From: Aldrovandia affinis
Taxonomy: Eukaryota; Chordata; Actinopteri; Notacanthiformes; Halosauridae
Assembly (NCBI GenBank): GCA_029706075.1
Contig: JAINUG010000087.1
Location: 3,528,929 to 3,592,928, forward strand
DNA length: 64,000 bases
Direction of reading: 5' to 3'
Below the pieces are notes generated by a model. It was not told the origin of the DNA. It ran no database searches and saw only the letters and a program-made list of their open reading frames with translations. The position numbers and the translations under genes were made by a program. Positions 51,098 through 64,000 of this stretch are shown here, in pieces. Positions within the stretch are counted from its first letter, which is position 1, and the number at the start of each line of letters is the position of its first letter.

Positions 51098-51470
51098 CAG
51101 ATAGCGTAGCAGCCTACCACACTCATTTTGACTTGTGCTTTATGAGTGTGAGCTGCCTATCACGGTCGCGGTTCGAAACCCGAATGTGCCAGACCAGCCA
51201 TGGCCGGGAGCCCCGATTGAGGGTAGCGTTTGGCTTGCCGCCCCGGGAGGGGGGAGGGTGTGCCGGCACGAGCTCACCGAGAAGTGTGGAGGACTTTCCT
51301 TGTGGACAATATAATAGGTGAGTTCCATCTCGGAAGGAGCGGTTCATTGCCGGCCTTGGGGAAGCGGCTTGTCCCTCAGAGGCGGGCGACAAGTTTGTGG
51401 GGGAGGGTAAATTGAAAGAAAGAGGGTATATTTGGCCACTGATTTGGGAGAAAAAACGGGGGGAAAATCT
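51098..51470 (+). mobile_element. SINE family D, copy 1
   Basis: It starts cagatagcgtagcagcctac, carries tgagctgcctatcacggtcg and a B-box-like cggttcgaaaccc, then a GC-rich body with gccgccccgggagg. The end is gagggtatatttggccac. Head and tail match the copies at 51821 and 53382. Confidence 0.82.
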
Positions 51471-51820
51471 GGAGAAAAAAAAGTTGCACTACACATGATT
51501 TACTAAGGAAATTTGTTCCAGCTTTTAATGTCTAATTGCAGCTGGGTGGAATGAGTAATAATTCATACTGGCTGAACTAAACTAAGCAGTGTGGTCTACT
51601 ACTCAACAAGTATCCGCAGGTTGTGTTTGGCAAAGTTGTCTATGCAGAATGACACACACCAATACACAAACTTTCCCCCATTGGTATTTATTTCAGCAGT
51701 CCTTCATGGCAGTAAAATACATTTAAAATGTTTAAAAGCTGCAGTTGTCACATGCAGAGGAATCACAGGGGATATATATATAAAAAATAATACATAAAGA
51801 CATTTAAAACAAACCTGGGG

Positions 51821-52128
51821 GGCCTCCGATAGCGTAGCAGTCTAACGTGCCTATATTGGCTGGTCCTTCACGAGTGTGAGCTGCCTATCACGGTCGCGGT
51901 TTGAAACCCAACTGTAGCAGACCGGCCCTGGTGGGGAGCCCCGATCGGGGGCGGCGGTTGGCTGTCTGTGGGTGGGCAAATTCCATCTCGAAGGAAGCAG
52001 AGTTCGCTGCCCTCTGAGAGTTAGCTTGCCTCGTAGAGACGAGCGGCGAGTTTGTGTGGGGAGGGCAAATCAATATAAATAGAGGGTATAATTGGCCACT
52101 ACATTTGGATAAAAGCGTTAAAAAAAAA
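51821..52128 (+). mobile_element. SINE family D, copy 2
   Basis: It starts ggcctccgatagcgtagcag, then gagctgcctatcacggtcgc and ggtttgaaaccc, with ends at agagggtataattggccact and an A-rich tail. Part of the body is missing compared with copy 3. Confidence 0.82.
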
Positions 52129-53381
52129 AACCTGACCGAACAGAAAAAGTGCATCTTCCTTTTATAAGTAACCAATGGCAGAGGTTGCACAGACACAATT
52201 CAGCGACAAACACCCTCCATGCAGCTGATGTCCACTGATGAGTAAAACAATCAAGGCTTTTCACCGCCGTGTGCCAGTGCAGAGTACACGATCCACCACA
52301 GTGTCCGAGGATCAATTTGAAAGTATGCAAAAGCACAATTGAGCTTCAGAAATCACCCCATACCCTTATTAAAACAAACAAAAAGCACTGCTTCATTCAT
52401 AAAACCTTTGCTGTTCTTCGACAGATTATAAACTGGTTGTAAGAGCGATTCTTTCCAATGTATGTCAACAAAATTGTATATTCAGGCCTGACAAAAGCCT
52501 CAATACCTCCCCCAGTCAATATTAATATGAATAAACTGAAATTCTTTCAAATGTTAAAACATACTTTTGAAGACTACACGCAACCACAGAAGTACCCACA
52601 CAGCCAACTTACACGTGTGTACTACAGGGAAATTAAGTATGAGACAATAGAACTTCTGAATGGGAATGCATGGACCTTTGATTAAAAATGGTGAAATGCA
52701 TTTCTTTGTACTCCCTGTCAAGGTAGGTCACCAGCTGGGCTTATCACCCCTTACTAACGGCCAGGTGGGGGACTGGAAGGACCCCAGGCACACATGGGGG
52801 ATGTCAGGTGGTCAGGGGGTGGGTAGTGGGCGGGGTCAGGTCACACAGAAGGTCATGGCATAGCAAGGAGAAACTGTCATTACACCTGGGGTCATGCAGA
52901 CAAAAGCGACGAGTTGTGCTACCACATGCGTACACAACCAAAAGCTCAGTCACATACACATTCATCCATATGAACTTAACAAAAATATGAACAGGCACAT
53001 GCAAACCCACACAAATGCACACACACATGCTCACACACACACACACATGCTCACACACACACGCATGCTCACACACACACAGACACACACACCCACATGC
53101 ACAAAGGTTACACACATACCCACACACAGTACAGAAACTGCTCTCCCATGGGGAGGAAGGAACAAACTCAGATGATTAGATTTTTTAAAAACATTTTCAA
53201 ATATACATATTTAAAAATGGAAATAACATCAATACATTTCTATTTCTTCCATTCACCTTGTACGAAACATGGCCAGACAGATATACCATCTGTCTACACT
53301 AATCAAAATGAAGGGGAAATTCATTACACAAATTCATTGGAAGCCTATGCAAAAAAACAAACAAAAACAAAACGAGGAGCA
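52129..53381. other. Intergenic DNA between SINE copies
   Basis: No gene was recognised. A complex CA-rich simple repeat (with catgctcacacacac phrases) occupies about 53005-53130. Confidence 0.45.
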
Positions 53382-53745
53382 GCGGATAGCGTGGCAGTCT
53401 CATGCATCCATATCTTAGCTGGTCCGATACGAGTGTGCGTTGCCTATCAGGGATGTGGTTCAAAACCCGCCCATGGCCATTAGCCCTGATCAGGGGCATC
53501 GTTTGGCTGTCCACCCCAGGGGGAGGGTGGAGGGTGAACTGGCTCGATTTAGCCGTGAAGCACGTAAGGGTGTCTCCAGAACATGGGTGGGCGAATTCCG
53601 TCTGGAAGGAATCGTAGTTCACTGTCCTCAGAGAATTAGCTTGCCTCGTAGATACGAGCGGCGAACTCGTGTGGGGAGGGCAAATCAAAATAAATAGAGG
53701 GCATAATTGGCCAGTAAATTGGAAGAAAAACTTTTAAAATATTAA
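53382..53745 (+). mobile_element. SINE family D, copy 3
   Basis: It starts gcggatagcgtggcagtctc, then gcgttgcctatcagggatgt and ggttcaaaaccc, and retains the full body (gcacgtaagggtgtctccag, ttagcttgcctcgtagatac). It ends gagggcataattggccagta. Confidence 0.82.
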
Positions 53746-53774
53746 ACAAATTAAAAAATACAGTCCAGTCGTTA

Positions 53775-55276
<1,502 letters not shown>

Positions 55277-56679
55277 TATATAAAAATATGAACCCACAAA
55301 AATAAGTAATGAGACCTAACAATTACTAGTGTGGATTTATGGATGAATATTCTTTCTCATTTTTCTCTTTCTTTCTCACAAACAAAAAAAGGTGCTAATA
55401 CACATTAAAATAACTGAACACAAGATTTGCTACAGACTGCTTCCCTACCGTACCGGACACTAGATCGTTGTTTGGAACATGCCAGCGACACACCGAGGTG
55501 GATAGGCTAAGATTATGTGCACAAGTAAGTAAGATGTCCAACTGATCAGTTTCCTCTCACCTCTGGGGTACAATCTTCACTGGCCTCTTAAATGCTTTTC
55601 ATTCAGGGAAATATTATTTCAGGCACTGTTGGGATTGTTGCAGCTGAGTCACACGTGGAATGCAAATAACCGTTAAGAGCAATCGAAATGTTGTACAAAA
55701 TGGTACAAATTTTAAAATGCCATTTCACAGGACCTTGACAAGGACGCCTTTTGTTAAAGAAGACAAAAACAATAAAAAAATAGGCACAAAAACAATTTAA
55801 AAAAACTAAAGGAAAAACAACAATTATGACCAAAGGCAAGGGGAATTACGCATGTAATTACGGTACGCTAATGTAAAAAAATGTGCAAAATAAATGAAAA
55901 AACATTATAAAAATGTCCAGTCTATTTGGAAAATTAGGTCCATCCAATGCTAGAATCCAACTTTTGTAGTGAGAAAACGACCTGCAAGTGTTTTAAAAAA
56001 ACAAAAAACAAATTATAGAACGGTGCATCTTAACATCTCAAGTGGCAACTGCATTGATGAATCACAGCCTCAAAACGTTGATCACATTTGTTTTTCTTTG
56101 GCAGTCGAGACTCCCTCAAGCCTTGCAATTTTCAAGCTTTTAACCTTAATTATCTTTATAAAATAAACTGGATTGTTTCGTCATTTTGGGATATTTATGT
56201 GCCCTCTACTAGGAAACCACAGCCAAAGAACCTTCCTTGGGATGAGTTTTCCCTATTGCACTTTAACAGCATCATAAAAGAGGAGCTCTTTGGCTACCCT
56301 TTACAAGTCCTTTTTTTCTCGAAGAGATGGAAGAGAGGAGACATTGTGTAAAATTACGTTCTCTCCCATTGGCCGAGGAGGGACACCTCAGACCCACAGG
56401 GTGTTACAGTGAGAGTTCAGTGCGTACGTCTGCTTTATCCGCAGCTGTAGGAAAGTTAACCCTGACATTATTGTTCCGTGTTTTTCCGTCGCCCCCCCCT
56501 TCCCCCATTAGTACGAGTGCAAACATCCCCCCCCTCTTCTTATTCTGTCTGTCTTTTTTTTTTTTTTAAACGGCAAGCTCCAGGAAGTGGGGTCCGGCGA
56601 CTTCCTGTCCACTCCTGTCCGTGCCCAGAACGAGAGCTGCGTCCTCTAAGAAGGGGGCGGGTCTCAAGGGGGCGGAGCT
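55277..56679. other. ATP8A1 3' flank / 3' UTR side
   Basis: No repeat with clear ends was recognised. The part nearest 56680 is the expected 3' UTR of ATP8A1 on the minus strand. A T-tract lies at about 56551-56566. Confidence 0.45.
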
Positions 56680-56777
56680 TCACGACTCATCTCTGCGTTG
56701 CTTGGTGGTGTCGTACGCCCGAATAACGTCCGACTGGGAGACCACGCCATTTTCGTCCTGAGAGAACGCATAGCCAT
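56680..56777 (-). CDS. ATP8A1: ATP8A1 last coding exon
   Basis: The gene-strand acceptor is atctcccaccgcag. AT joins C to make His, then [31 protein letters not shown] and TGA. Confidence 0.94.
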
Positions 56778-59700
56778 CTGCGGTGGGAGATAAACGCCGG
56801 TTAACCTGCAGCCACAGTGCTATAACGGCCCTCTACTTAGAGAAACCACCCTTTATGAAGTGAACTGATAGCACCAGTTTTATAACTGCGGTCTGTTACT
56901 GTATATGAACGTATACGTACTAACTGTGCAAAGTCTCATAGATTTTTACTCCTCACTAACAGCCTTAAACGATGGTCTGTAATTATAAATGATCTTATAC
57001 ATACACATATATTTATATACATCATTTCATTTTTAAAATTGCTAAACAAGCTTGTTGATGTGCGTTATTTGTAAGTTTTATAATCCGGTTTGAATAATGA
57101 CAAGTCATGGAATTTTGAAAACAAGCTGAGAAGCTGCTTTAAAGTCAAACGATCCTCTTTCTGCACTTCCTTTAAAACCAAAAACCATGGTTTTCCACAG
57201 ATGGTAGAAGTGGGAAAGAAGGAAGAAAAGAACAACAGGAGGAAACACCTCAAACAACTTTTTTCACTACATATTTTTGCCCCCCAAAAAACTACAAATC
57301 CCCCAAATCCTTGGGTATAAATACATTTTTAAAAAAGGGTTAATGCCAAATATGTAATTTGTTATCAACAGGTGGGTAAGCTAGTCCTTCCATATCGGAC
57401 ATGGCTTTTTGTAATTTGCGATTTGGCCAAAGGAATCAATTCACAAACAAATTCCAGCAAAGTCATAAATGTACTTTCTGAGCCTGTCTGTGTGGTGACT
57501 GACTCTGTGACATGGGTACATTGTAGGAATGATATTAAAATGTTTAATTTCCCTCCCTTTCTCTCTCTCTCACCACACAACACAACACAACACAACAAGG
57601 AGTGTAAAGAGACATGTCACACTATAGATCGCCGTGTACCCTCTCTAAAACAAAGCCTATATAAATATTATAGAAAAGGAGAAAGAGCATAAAAATTAAT
57701 AAAAACAAAGAACAGAGCACTACAGAGCTCTGGCCTGCAGGTCATGTATCTTAAGAGCGGTATGCTGACTGCGGTGTTTCCTGATCGCCATGTCTGTAGC
57801 TCGGACACACAGTGTTCTAATGCGTGCCAGTCTTGGTGTCTGCTCTCTGCTTGTGCCTGGTTTTACGGTCCACAATTCAGCTGTAAAATCAAGCTCTCCC
57901 CCAGGAAAGGTGGGAGACCTGGATGTGTGCACATTTGTCTTGTTTGAGGGGGTGGTGGTGATGGGGGGTTGTCTCGCATCATTTCATCTCATTAGCGATG
58001 CGTTACTTTGCCTGCGGATTGCAGTGATGAGGCTCATTTAATTTCACACCAGACCTGGAGATCTTCGAGCGGAACAATCAATTACAGGGAGAAAAGGGCC
58101 CCTCCTGCTAAATGGCACTTTCCCCATGGCACATGTGTGTGCTAATGTATCTTTCTGTGGGTGTGTGCATGTATGAGTGCGTAGGCATGTATAAGTGTGT
58201 GTGCGCGCATGAGTGTATGTATGTGTGGGTATGTATGAGTGCGTAAGTGTGTACAAGTGGGTGAGTGTGTGTTTTCAGTGTGTATAACAGTGTGTGTGTG
58301 TGTGTGCATGTATGTGTGTGTATTTGTGCATAGGTGTGAGTGTGTGTGCATGTATGAGTGTGTGAGTGTGTTTTCAGTGTGTATAAGTGTGTGTGTGTGT
58401 GCATGTATGAGTGTGCGTTTTCAGTGTGTATAAGTGTGTGTGTGTGTGCATGTATGAGTGTTTTCAGTGTGTATAAGAGTGTGTGTGTGCATGTATGAGT
58501 GTGTATCCGTGCACAGGTGTGTGTGTGGATGTATGAGTGTGTGAGTGGGTGTTTTCAGTGTGTATAAGTGTGTGTGTGTGTGTGTGTGCGTGTGTGTGTG
58601 TATGAGCGTGTGACAGACTTACGCATGAGGCTGTGCTGCATGGACTCGGAGCGGTACACGGCGGTCGTGTTCTTCTTGAAGACGTTCTTCAGGAGCTGAG
58701 CTCTCTCCGTCAGGCTGCGGAGACACGCGGGGAACCTTCAGCCAGACATAATCACCCACATACATCACGCACGCCCCCATCCTGGGCCCGGCCAATACCG
58801 TTTTCCCGCCGGAGACAAAACCTGCAGACGCATCACGGCGAGCAGGAAGCGTCTACATTACCCTGCCCCCAGAGAGACGCCAAGAGCTCCGGTCGCTATT
58901 TATCACCCCTCTGCGGATCCACCGCCGGCCCCGTCCGCTCCTAAGCCACGCGGTGTGACCACGTCACCTGGGTGCCTGGCCCGTCACTCAGAGCTATGTG
59001 GGCGTCGTCATAAAAACGACTCAATAAGCAAGAGCACGGCTTAAAAGGCGACAGACGGATAGTGTTTCTGGCGTTGCTTCGCGCCTGAAATCATCTGAAG
59101 CTGAGGATTCACTTGGTGGTAGGTTGGGTGGGCTCACGATGCCCCCTCCAGCGTCTATAATCTGTTACACACTCTGGTGTCAGGCAAGCTTGCCATTTCA
59201 GAACTATTTATTTTGAAGAAGTTCGGTGGAAAAGGAAACATCCCAAAACAAACTTAACGCCCATACATAGGACAGTAATTATTAAACAGACCAAGTGAGG
59301 TCACACATACCCAATAAAAGGCCTTTTATAAACCTCCCTTGTAAGAGCTAGTTCATTTGTGTGCACCTAACATCATCCCTAGGGTTCAGTTTTAAGCATT
59401 CATTGATGTAGTCATGAAAAAAAATTGGATTTACAATTATACATTTTACATGAATAAATGCTATTAAACTAAGAAATCCACACTTGATTTCATTGCCTCG
59501 GAGAATCCTTTGCACAAAAAAACAAACAAAAAAACCAGTTTGAAAGCATTCTGCATGCAGGGGCGTGTAACTGGACCACAGAGTTCTTGGAGAGTGGCCC
59601 AAATCTGTTCAGTGTTTTTATTCATTTTTTGACAGAAACAAATACTCTCCACTCCGCAAACACCTTGGATATTTGTATCCGTGTCAAGAAACAAAAGACC

Positions 59701-61092
59701 TCTGAGGGTGAGGCATATACAACATTTCTTGCGTTCATCCGGGGGGTATACCCCCAGAAGTAATATTAAAAACAAATACCCAACGGCTTCCTCAAAAGAC
59801 AGAAGTTAAACACTGTAACTGAATACAGATTCCTGCTCTTTAAAGTGATACCAGTTCCCCAGCTCATTTTCCTGCTTGGCTCTTACTTCAGTCCTGTTGA
59901 TAGGCTAGAATATATTTTACGGTGTTCATCACAATTGTTCTCTGCTATTGTGCCAAGAGAGTTGACCTCCCAAGTCAGTGAGAAAAACCGCTAGTAACAT
60001 AAATCATGGCCAGGCTTCACAAGCTCAGATTAGGGAAAGTAGAACAATTGCTCAGTTTAATTAACGATAAGCAATCCGAGTTATGTGTCTGCTAAAATAT
60101 GGGAGGTGGGGCAAACAACAAAACTGACCTAACATAATATATATTTTTTAATTATTCAAGATTGGCCGGGGGCAAGTTGATGATCTATCTGCGCATGTAA
60201 GTAATTATCCCCAGCTTGGACAGAAATGAGTCTTTCTGACCCTCTCACATAGCTAAAAGTGTTGTCCTCTATGGAGAAGATGTTTGGGTGCAGGAACTGG
60301 GTGTGGGGGTTGAGGTGTGTGTGTGTGTACCTTTTCCCATGAACCGCTGATCCAGGGTCCCGGGACAAAGCCTCCAGCTCCTGCACCTCATCCACCAGGG
60401 TCTTAAAGCAGAGCTTCTTCATCCTGTGGAAGACATCAGGTTAGGTGACCTGTCAAACCCAACCATGCACTCAACCCCATACCCAACCCTATACCAAACA
60501 CCATACACAACCCCACACTCAACTCCATACTAAACACCATACTCAACTGCACATCCAGCCCCATACCCACCCCAACAGCATACTCTACCTCACACTCTAC
60601 CCCACACCCAACCCCACATCCACCTACACACCCAACCCCAAACTCAACCCCACACCTACCTACACACCAAACCCTATACCAACCGACCCTAAACTCAGCC
60701 TCACACCAAACCCTTTACCCATCACCCTACTCAACTGCACACCCACCTACAAACCAAACCCAAAACTCAGCCCCATGCCTAACTACACACACAACCCAAC
60801 TCACACCTAACCATATTCCCAACCCCAAATGCAACTACACACCAAACCCAACCCTATACCCAACCCAATCTTCAGCCCTACACAAAAGCACATTCCAAGG
60901 AAAAGCAGAGGGAAAGAGAGGCACAAAGATTGGAAGAGACAGAGAATGGAGAGTGAGAGAGAGGAATAGAGATGGTGTGGGGGTGTGTACTGGATAGACT
61001 CACACTTTGTAGGCCACATCGAAGACGAGAGAGGTGATGGGGATGAAGATCAGGCCCATCCAGAACACCCCTGAGCTGAACATCATATATGC
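56680..61092 (-). CDS. ATP8A1: ATP8A1, last four exons (C-terminal 123 residues); rest lies beyond the window
   Basis: ATP8A1 is a P4-ATPase that, with its CDC50 partner, flips phosphatidylserine to the cytosolic leaflet. Only the end is present. The last membrane helix reads [20 protein letters not shown]. It is followed by [36 protein letters not shown], and the regulatory tail [20 protein letters not shown], then AYDTTKQR. The GYAFS motif is a known autoinhibitory element of ATP8A1/ATP8A2. The protein ends R-R-D-E-S, where mammalian ATP8A1 ends P-D-E-W. All junctions are GT-AG with matching phases. It converges with SHISA3, as in mammals. Confidence 0.95.
56778..58139. other. ATP8A1 intron, distal part
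   Basis: No exon or clear transposon was recognised. A short (ACAAC)n run lies at about 57576-57597. Confidence 0.45.
58140..58610. repeat. TG-rich minisatellite next to an ATP8A1 splice donor
   Basis: Repeated phrases of about 50 bp (ttttcagtgtgtataagtgt, then gtgtgtgtgcatgtatgagt) recur at about 58273, 58370, 58417, 58460 and 58550, within a (TG)n background. On the gene strand it begins 13 bases after the donor of the exon at 58623. Confidence 0.88.
58623..58714 (-). CDS. ATP8A1: ATP8A1 exon, third from the end of those seen
   Basis: The gene-strand acceptor is gcgtgtctccgcag and the donor is gtaagtctgt. It encodes [20 protein letters not shown], then [11 protein letters not shown], part of the cytosolic tail. 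Confidence 0.94.
58715..60330. other. ATP8A1 intron, nothing recognised
   Basis: Unique-looking sequence; short ORFs on either strand show no family. Confidence 0.45.
60331..60423 (-). CDS. ATP8A1: ATP8A1 exon after the last membrane helix
   Basis: The gene-strand acceptor is gatgtcttccacag and the donor is aaaaggtacaca. It encodes [20 protein letters not shown], then [10 protein letters not shown]. The donor runs straight into a (CA)n-type tract. Confidence 0.95.
60445..60880. repeat. Degenerate C/A-rich tandem repeat (G/T-rich on the ATP8A1 strand)
   Basis: Imperfect units based on cacacccaaccccatac recur for about 430 bp with variable length. On the gene strand the units are of the form gtatggggttgggtgtg, and the array ends about 20 bases before an ATP8A1 acceptor. 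ORFs through it are artefacts. Confidence 0.85.
61004..61092 (-). CDS. ATP8A1: ATP8A1 exon with last membrane helix
   Basis: The gene-strand acceptor is gtgtgtgttacag and the donor is gtgtgagtct. It encodes [20 protein letters not shown], then [10 protein letters not shown]. The preceding exon (ending in the GE/GQ codon of the family) is not within the window. Confidence 0.94.
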
Positions 61093-61109
61093 CTGTAACA
61101 CACACACAC

Positions 61110-61160
61110 ATACAGGATCAATCTCACTAACACACACACACACACACACACACACACTGA
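61110..61160. repeat. (CA)n microsatellite upstream of the ATP8A1 helix exon
   Basis: Two CA runs separated by a short unique spacer; more CA runs lie at about 61415-61460. Confidence 0.85.
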
Positions 61161-61938
61161 CCAAACCTGAGTCATCTTATTTGAAATAGTAGAACGCTTT
61201 AGAAACTAGTAAAAATACATCAGGTTACTATCTATTTTAAAAGATACAACAATTTTCACCAATATTCAGATCATAATTCATCATTCACACGACTGTACGT
61301 TTTGGTCAGTAACATGTTTCATTGAAAATTCCCAGTTATCCGTAGGAGTGTTTTAATTTTTTGCCAGTATCTTAACTTAAAATACGTATTTGACCCAAAT
61401 CTGACACCTACGGACACACACACTCACACAGAGACACAGACACACACACACACACACAAAAGCCAGTTCATTGTTTAGGTCACCAGACTAATGAGCTGGA
61501 CCAAAGGAAAGACAGATTTAATAGATGGATTCGGTAGAAAACTAAGATGTGAGGCAGAAGTGAGAGCTCATTAAGATGAAACCTAATGACAGACCAGGCC
61601 TGTGGGTAACATCTCTCCAGGTCATACCTCCTCATTGGTCACAAAACCAGGTCTGCCACACAATCCAACGAGGAAGGAGTTATACAATGGCAAATCAAAC
61701 AAGCCCAGTCCCACCACCTTTCACTGAAGCATCTATTGTTACATGCACCTGTGTGGCACTGTTCACTACAGGAGAAATGGAGGCGTTCGCATTGTTACGG
61801 GATATAAGTGCATCGATAATAACACCGCCGGCCAGGCACAGAACAGCGCAGTCCTTTCACCTCAGAACAACAGCGAGAGAATCCCACGCTGCCTTCTGGG
61901 GGAGGAGCTACACCCTCGCATGCCTGCTACCTGACTGA

Positions 61939-61945
61939 AGGTCAC

Positions 61946-61977
<32 letters not shown>

Positions 61978-62001
61978 GGGCGCACACACACACACACATG
62001 G

Positions 62002-62048
<47 letters not shown>

Positions 62049-62055
62049 CACACAC
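61939..62055. repeat. Compound (CA)n repeat
   Basis: CA runs interrupted by cgggcg and catgggcg, immediately before the retroelement tail that follows. Confidence 0.92.
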
Positions 62056-62061
62056 GTGCGT

Positions 62062-62330
62062 ACAAATCAAATCAAATCAAATCAAATCAAATCAAATCAA
62101 ATCAAGTTTATTTGTATAGCGCTTTTCACAATAGAATTGTCACAAAACGCTTAACAGAGGGGGAACCCAGGCCTAGACCCCCCCAAAAGCAAGCCTAAAG
62201 GCAACAATGGCAAGGAAAAACTCCCTTGGTAGGGAGAAACCTGAGGAGGAACCAGACTAAAAAGGGGGGGAGCCCATCCTCTTCTGGCCGGGAGAGAGTC
62301 ATGGAGAAGAGAGGGCTAGAAAGACTTTGA
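62062..62330 (-). mobile_element. Fish retroelement 3' end, minus strand, with pentanucleotide tail
   Basis: The plus strand starts with nine (aaatc) units, then aagtttatttgtatagcgct, gtcacaaaacgcttaacaga and aatggcaaggaaaaactccc. On the minus strand it ends in aaaagcgctatacaaata plus (gattt)n, the same style as the 111-bp insertion at 20077. From memory this sequence is widely dispersed in teleosts; the parent LINE is not named here. Confidence 0.7.
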
Positions 62331-62337
62331 GAGAGTT

Positions 62338-62670
<333 letters not shown>

Positions 62671-64000
62671 AGGAGAAGACTGTTCTATTAATCAGTTAAA
62701 AGGGATTCTGTGATGGGGACGCCACGTGCAGCCGTCGTCCTCACTGGCAGTGTTTGGTTTGGCCCTGCTGCACTGAAACCATCTGTCATTGAATGTCAAA
62801 GAGCGAAATACATCCTGCTTTCCTAAATTGCTGAACATGCTTGCGCCACTTGTTTAAACTCAGGGGCTCAGACAGAGTCCTCCCTGTGGTGTGTAATGTG
62901 AAACAGAGGGAGGGGGTGTGTGTGCGTGAGTTCCACGGGGCCTTGACACCTAAACACACCTCCCGTGTCACACGCGAGCGGATCAATGTCACCGGTATCA
63001 AAGGTGTCAGGTGTTCGCAAATTAGGTAATCTGTCCGTCATTAAGAACAAATCGACTTTGAAGACCTACGAAAACACAGAACATCTGGAGCTTAAACCCG
63101 CCTGCCTGAAAAAACGTTTCCCTCCGCCCGCGCTCTTTAGATGTGAGCGAATTAATGCGGCCGAAGCGACCAGAACGGCCCAAACGCTACAGCGTGAGAG
63201 CATTGCTTGGGAAGCGACGCGCTTTCGCCACGACGAGGGAGACGGAACGTGCGGCAAAGCGTGCGTCTCCTTTCCACGTGTCTCTGCGCCGAGATGTTTT
63301 CCCCCCTCACGTCAAACTGCGTTACTTAAAGGGCCTACGATCCCCTCGGAAATAAATATTCAACAAATTCATTCAACAAATAAAATCAATGTTAATGGGC
63401 CTTCGCCTGGGCCTTGCCTTTTCTTTCTAAATTCCCCAATAAACCGACAGAATAAAACACAAACAATTGCATTGAAAAATGCCAAAAAAGTGTTTAAAAA
63501 TATACAGCACATTCCACATGGGAGACAGAACGGTCTGAAAGAGCCATGAGGCTTAGTCCAATTATCCACCGTCTGAAACGTTTCTTTATCCTTCACAGTG
63601 ATTTGGACGTGCAAACACACTTTGGTCCGTTCTCCCACCCTCGTGTTTGTTTAGAGCAGTAAAACGAGGATGCATTTAATCTCCGGAACGGAATGCATTT
63701 CGATGCCGTGACGCCTGGGCGTCAGTGATGACTTACCCCCTACCCCCCCCTCTCGTCTACTTTCAAAATAACGCTTCTCCCACAACAGTACGGAAAGAGG
63801 GGAATATAGTAGGGAATTCAAAATGTAGACAAATGTTCACTGGTCAAATCAAATGACCTGTGTTATGACCTCATGACTCGGGAGAAAACCATACCAATTT
63901 GTGAAAACTGTGTTGAGCAGCAGGTAATGCAACCTAAATCGCAAATTACCGCAAAACTACACTGACTTGAGTGTTGGCTTCATCCACTATTGAACAAATA
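62671..64000. other. ATP8A1 intron at window end
   Basis: No exon with ATP8A1 homology was found. A 194-codon ORF on the plus strand (62965-63549) overlaps a CpG-dense patch at about 63120-63300 but resembles no family and is antisense to the gene. Confidence 0.4.

Noticed and set aside
58108..58404. ORFs of His-Thr repeats on the minus strand
   Set aside because: They come from the TG-rich minisatellite.
60445..60810. 121-codon Thr/Pro-rich ORF
   Set aside because: It is the degenerate intronic tandem repeat read in one frame, on the strand opposite to ATP8A1.
62965..63549. 194-codon plus-strand ORF
   Set aside because: No recognisable family, antisense within an ATP8A1 intron, and codon content looks random. 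Kept only as a note to the CpG patch.

Overview
This is vertebrate nuclear DNA, almost certainly from a ray-finned (teleost-type) fish. Coding exons are short and separated by GT-AG introns of 0.3 to 20 kb. The space between them is filled with fish-style repeats: several Tc1/mariner elements, at least three tRNA-derived SINE families, an L2-like LINE, a DIRS-like relic, hAT relics and very long (CA)n, (GA)n and (TG)n tracts. The species was not determined.

Four protein-coding genes are recognised by the reading of their exons, in the order SLC30A9 (+, last six exons, ending about 8.5 kb), BEND4 (-, complete CDS of five exons, 15.2-39.9 kb, with a 20 kb first intron), SHISA3 (+, complete, two exons, 45.8-49.6 kb) and ATP8A1 (-, last four exons, 56.7-61.1 kb). 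From general knowledge this is the gene order and orientation of human 4p13, so the window is a conserved microsynteny block. SLC30A9 and BEND4 converge, BEND4 and SHISA3 are head to head with about 5.9 kb between start codons, and SHISA3 and ATP8A1 converge. The products are unrelated in pathway: a mitochondrial zinc transporter, a BEN-domain nuclear protein, an ER-resident antagonist of Wnt/FGF receptor maturation, and a phospholipid flippase.

Three of the four genes show a single-base reading-frame problem in a C- or G-rich spot: SLC30A9 last exon (one extra C removes the usual stop), BEND4 exon 2 (one base missing near C7/G7 tracts), SHISA3 exon 2 (one extra C in a C15 tract). The pattern points to base-level assembly errors, though real variants cannot be excluded from the sequence alone.

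Region by region: 1-2.7 kb is SLC30A9 intron with a decayed Tc1 element; 2.7-8.5 kb SLC30A9 exons; 8.5-15.2 kb intergenic with a SINE and a foldback MITE; 15.2-19.8 kb BEND4 exons 5-2 with Tc1 and hAT-type insertions; 19.8-39.5 kb the repeat-rich first intron of BEND4; 39.5-45.8 kb BEND4 exon 1 and the divergent promoter interval; 45.8-50.4 kb SHISA3 and its probable 3' UTR; 50.4-56.7 kb SINE/Tc1-rich intergenic DNA; 56.7-64 kb ATP8A1 3' exons and introns. No RNA gene, CRISPR array or clearly novel gene system was found. The best leads are the frame problems, a candidate cassette exon in SLC30A9, a G-rich intronic repeat beside an ATP8A1 acceptor, and several informative nested transposon structures.
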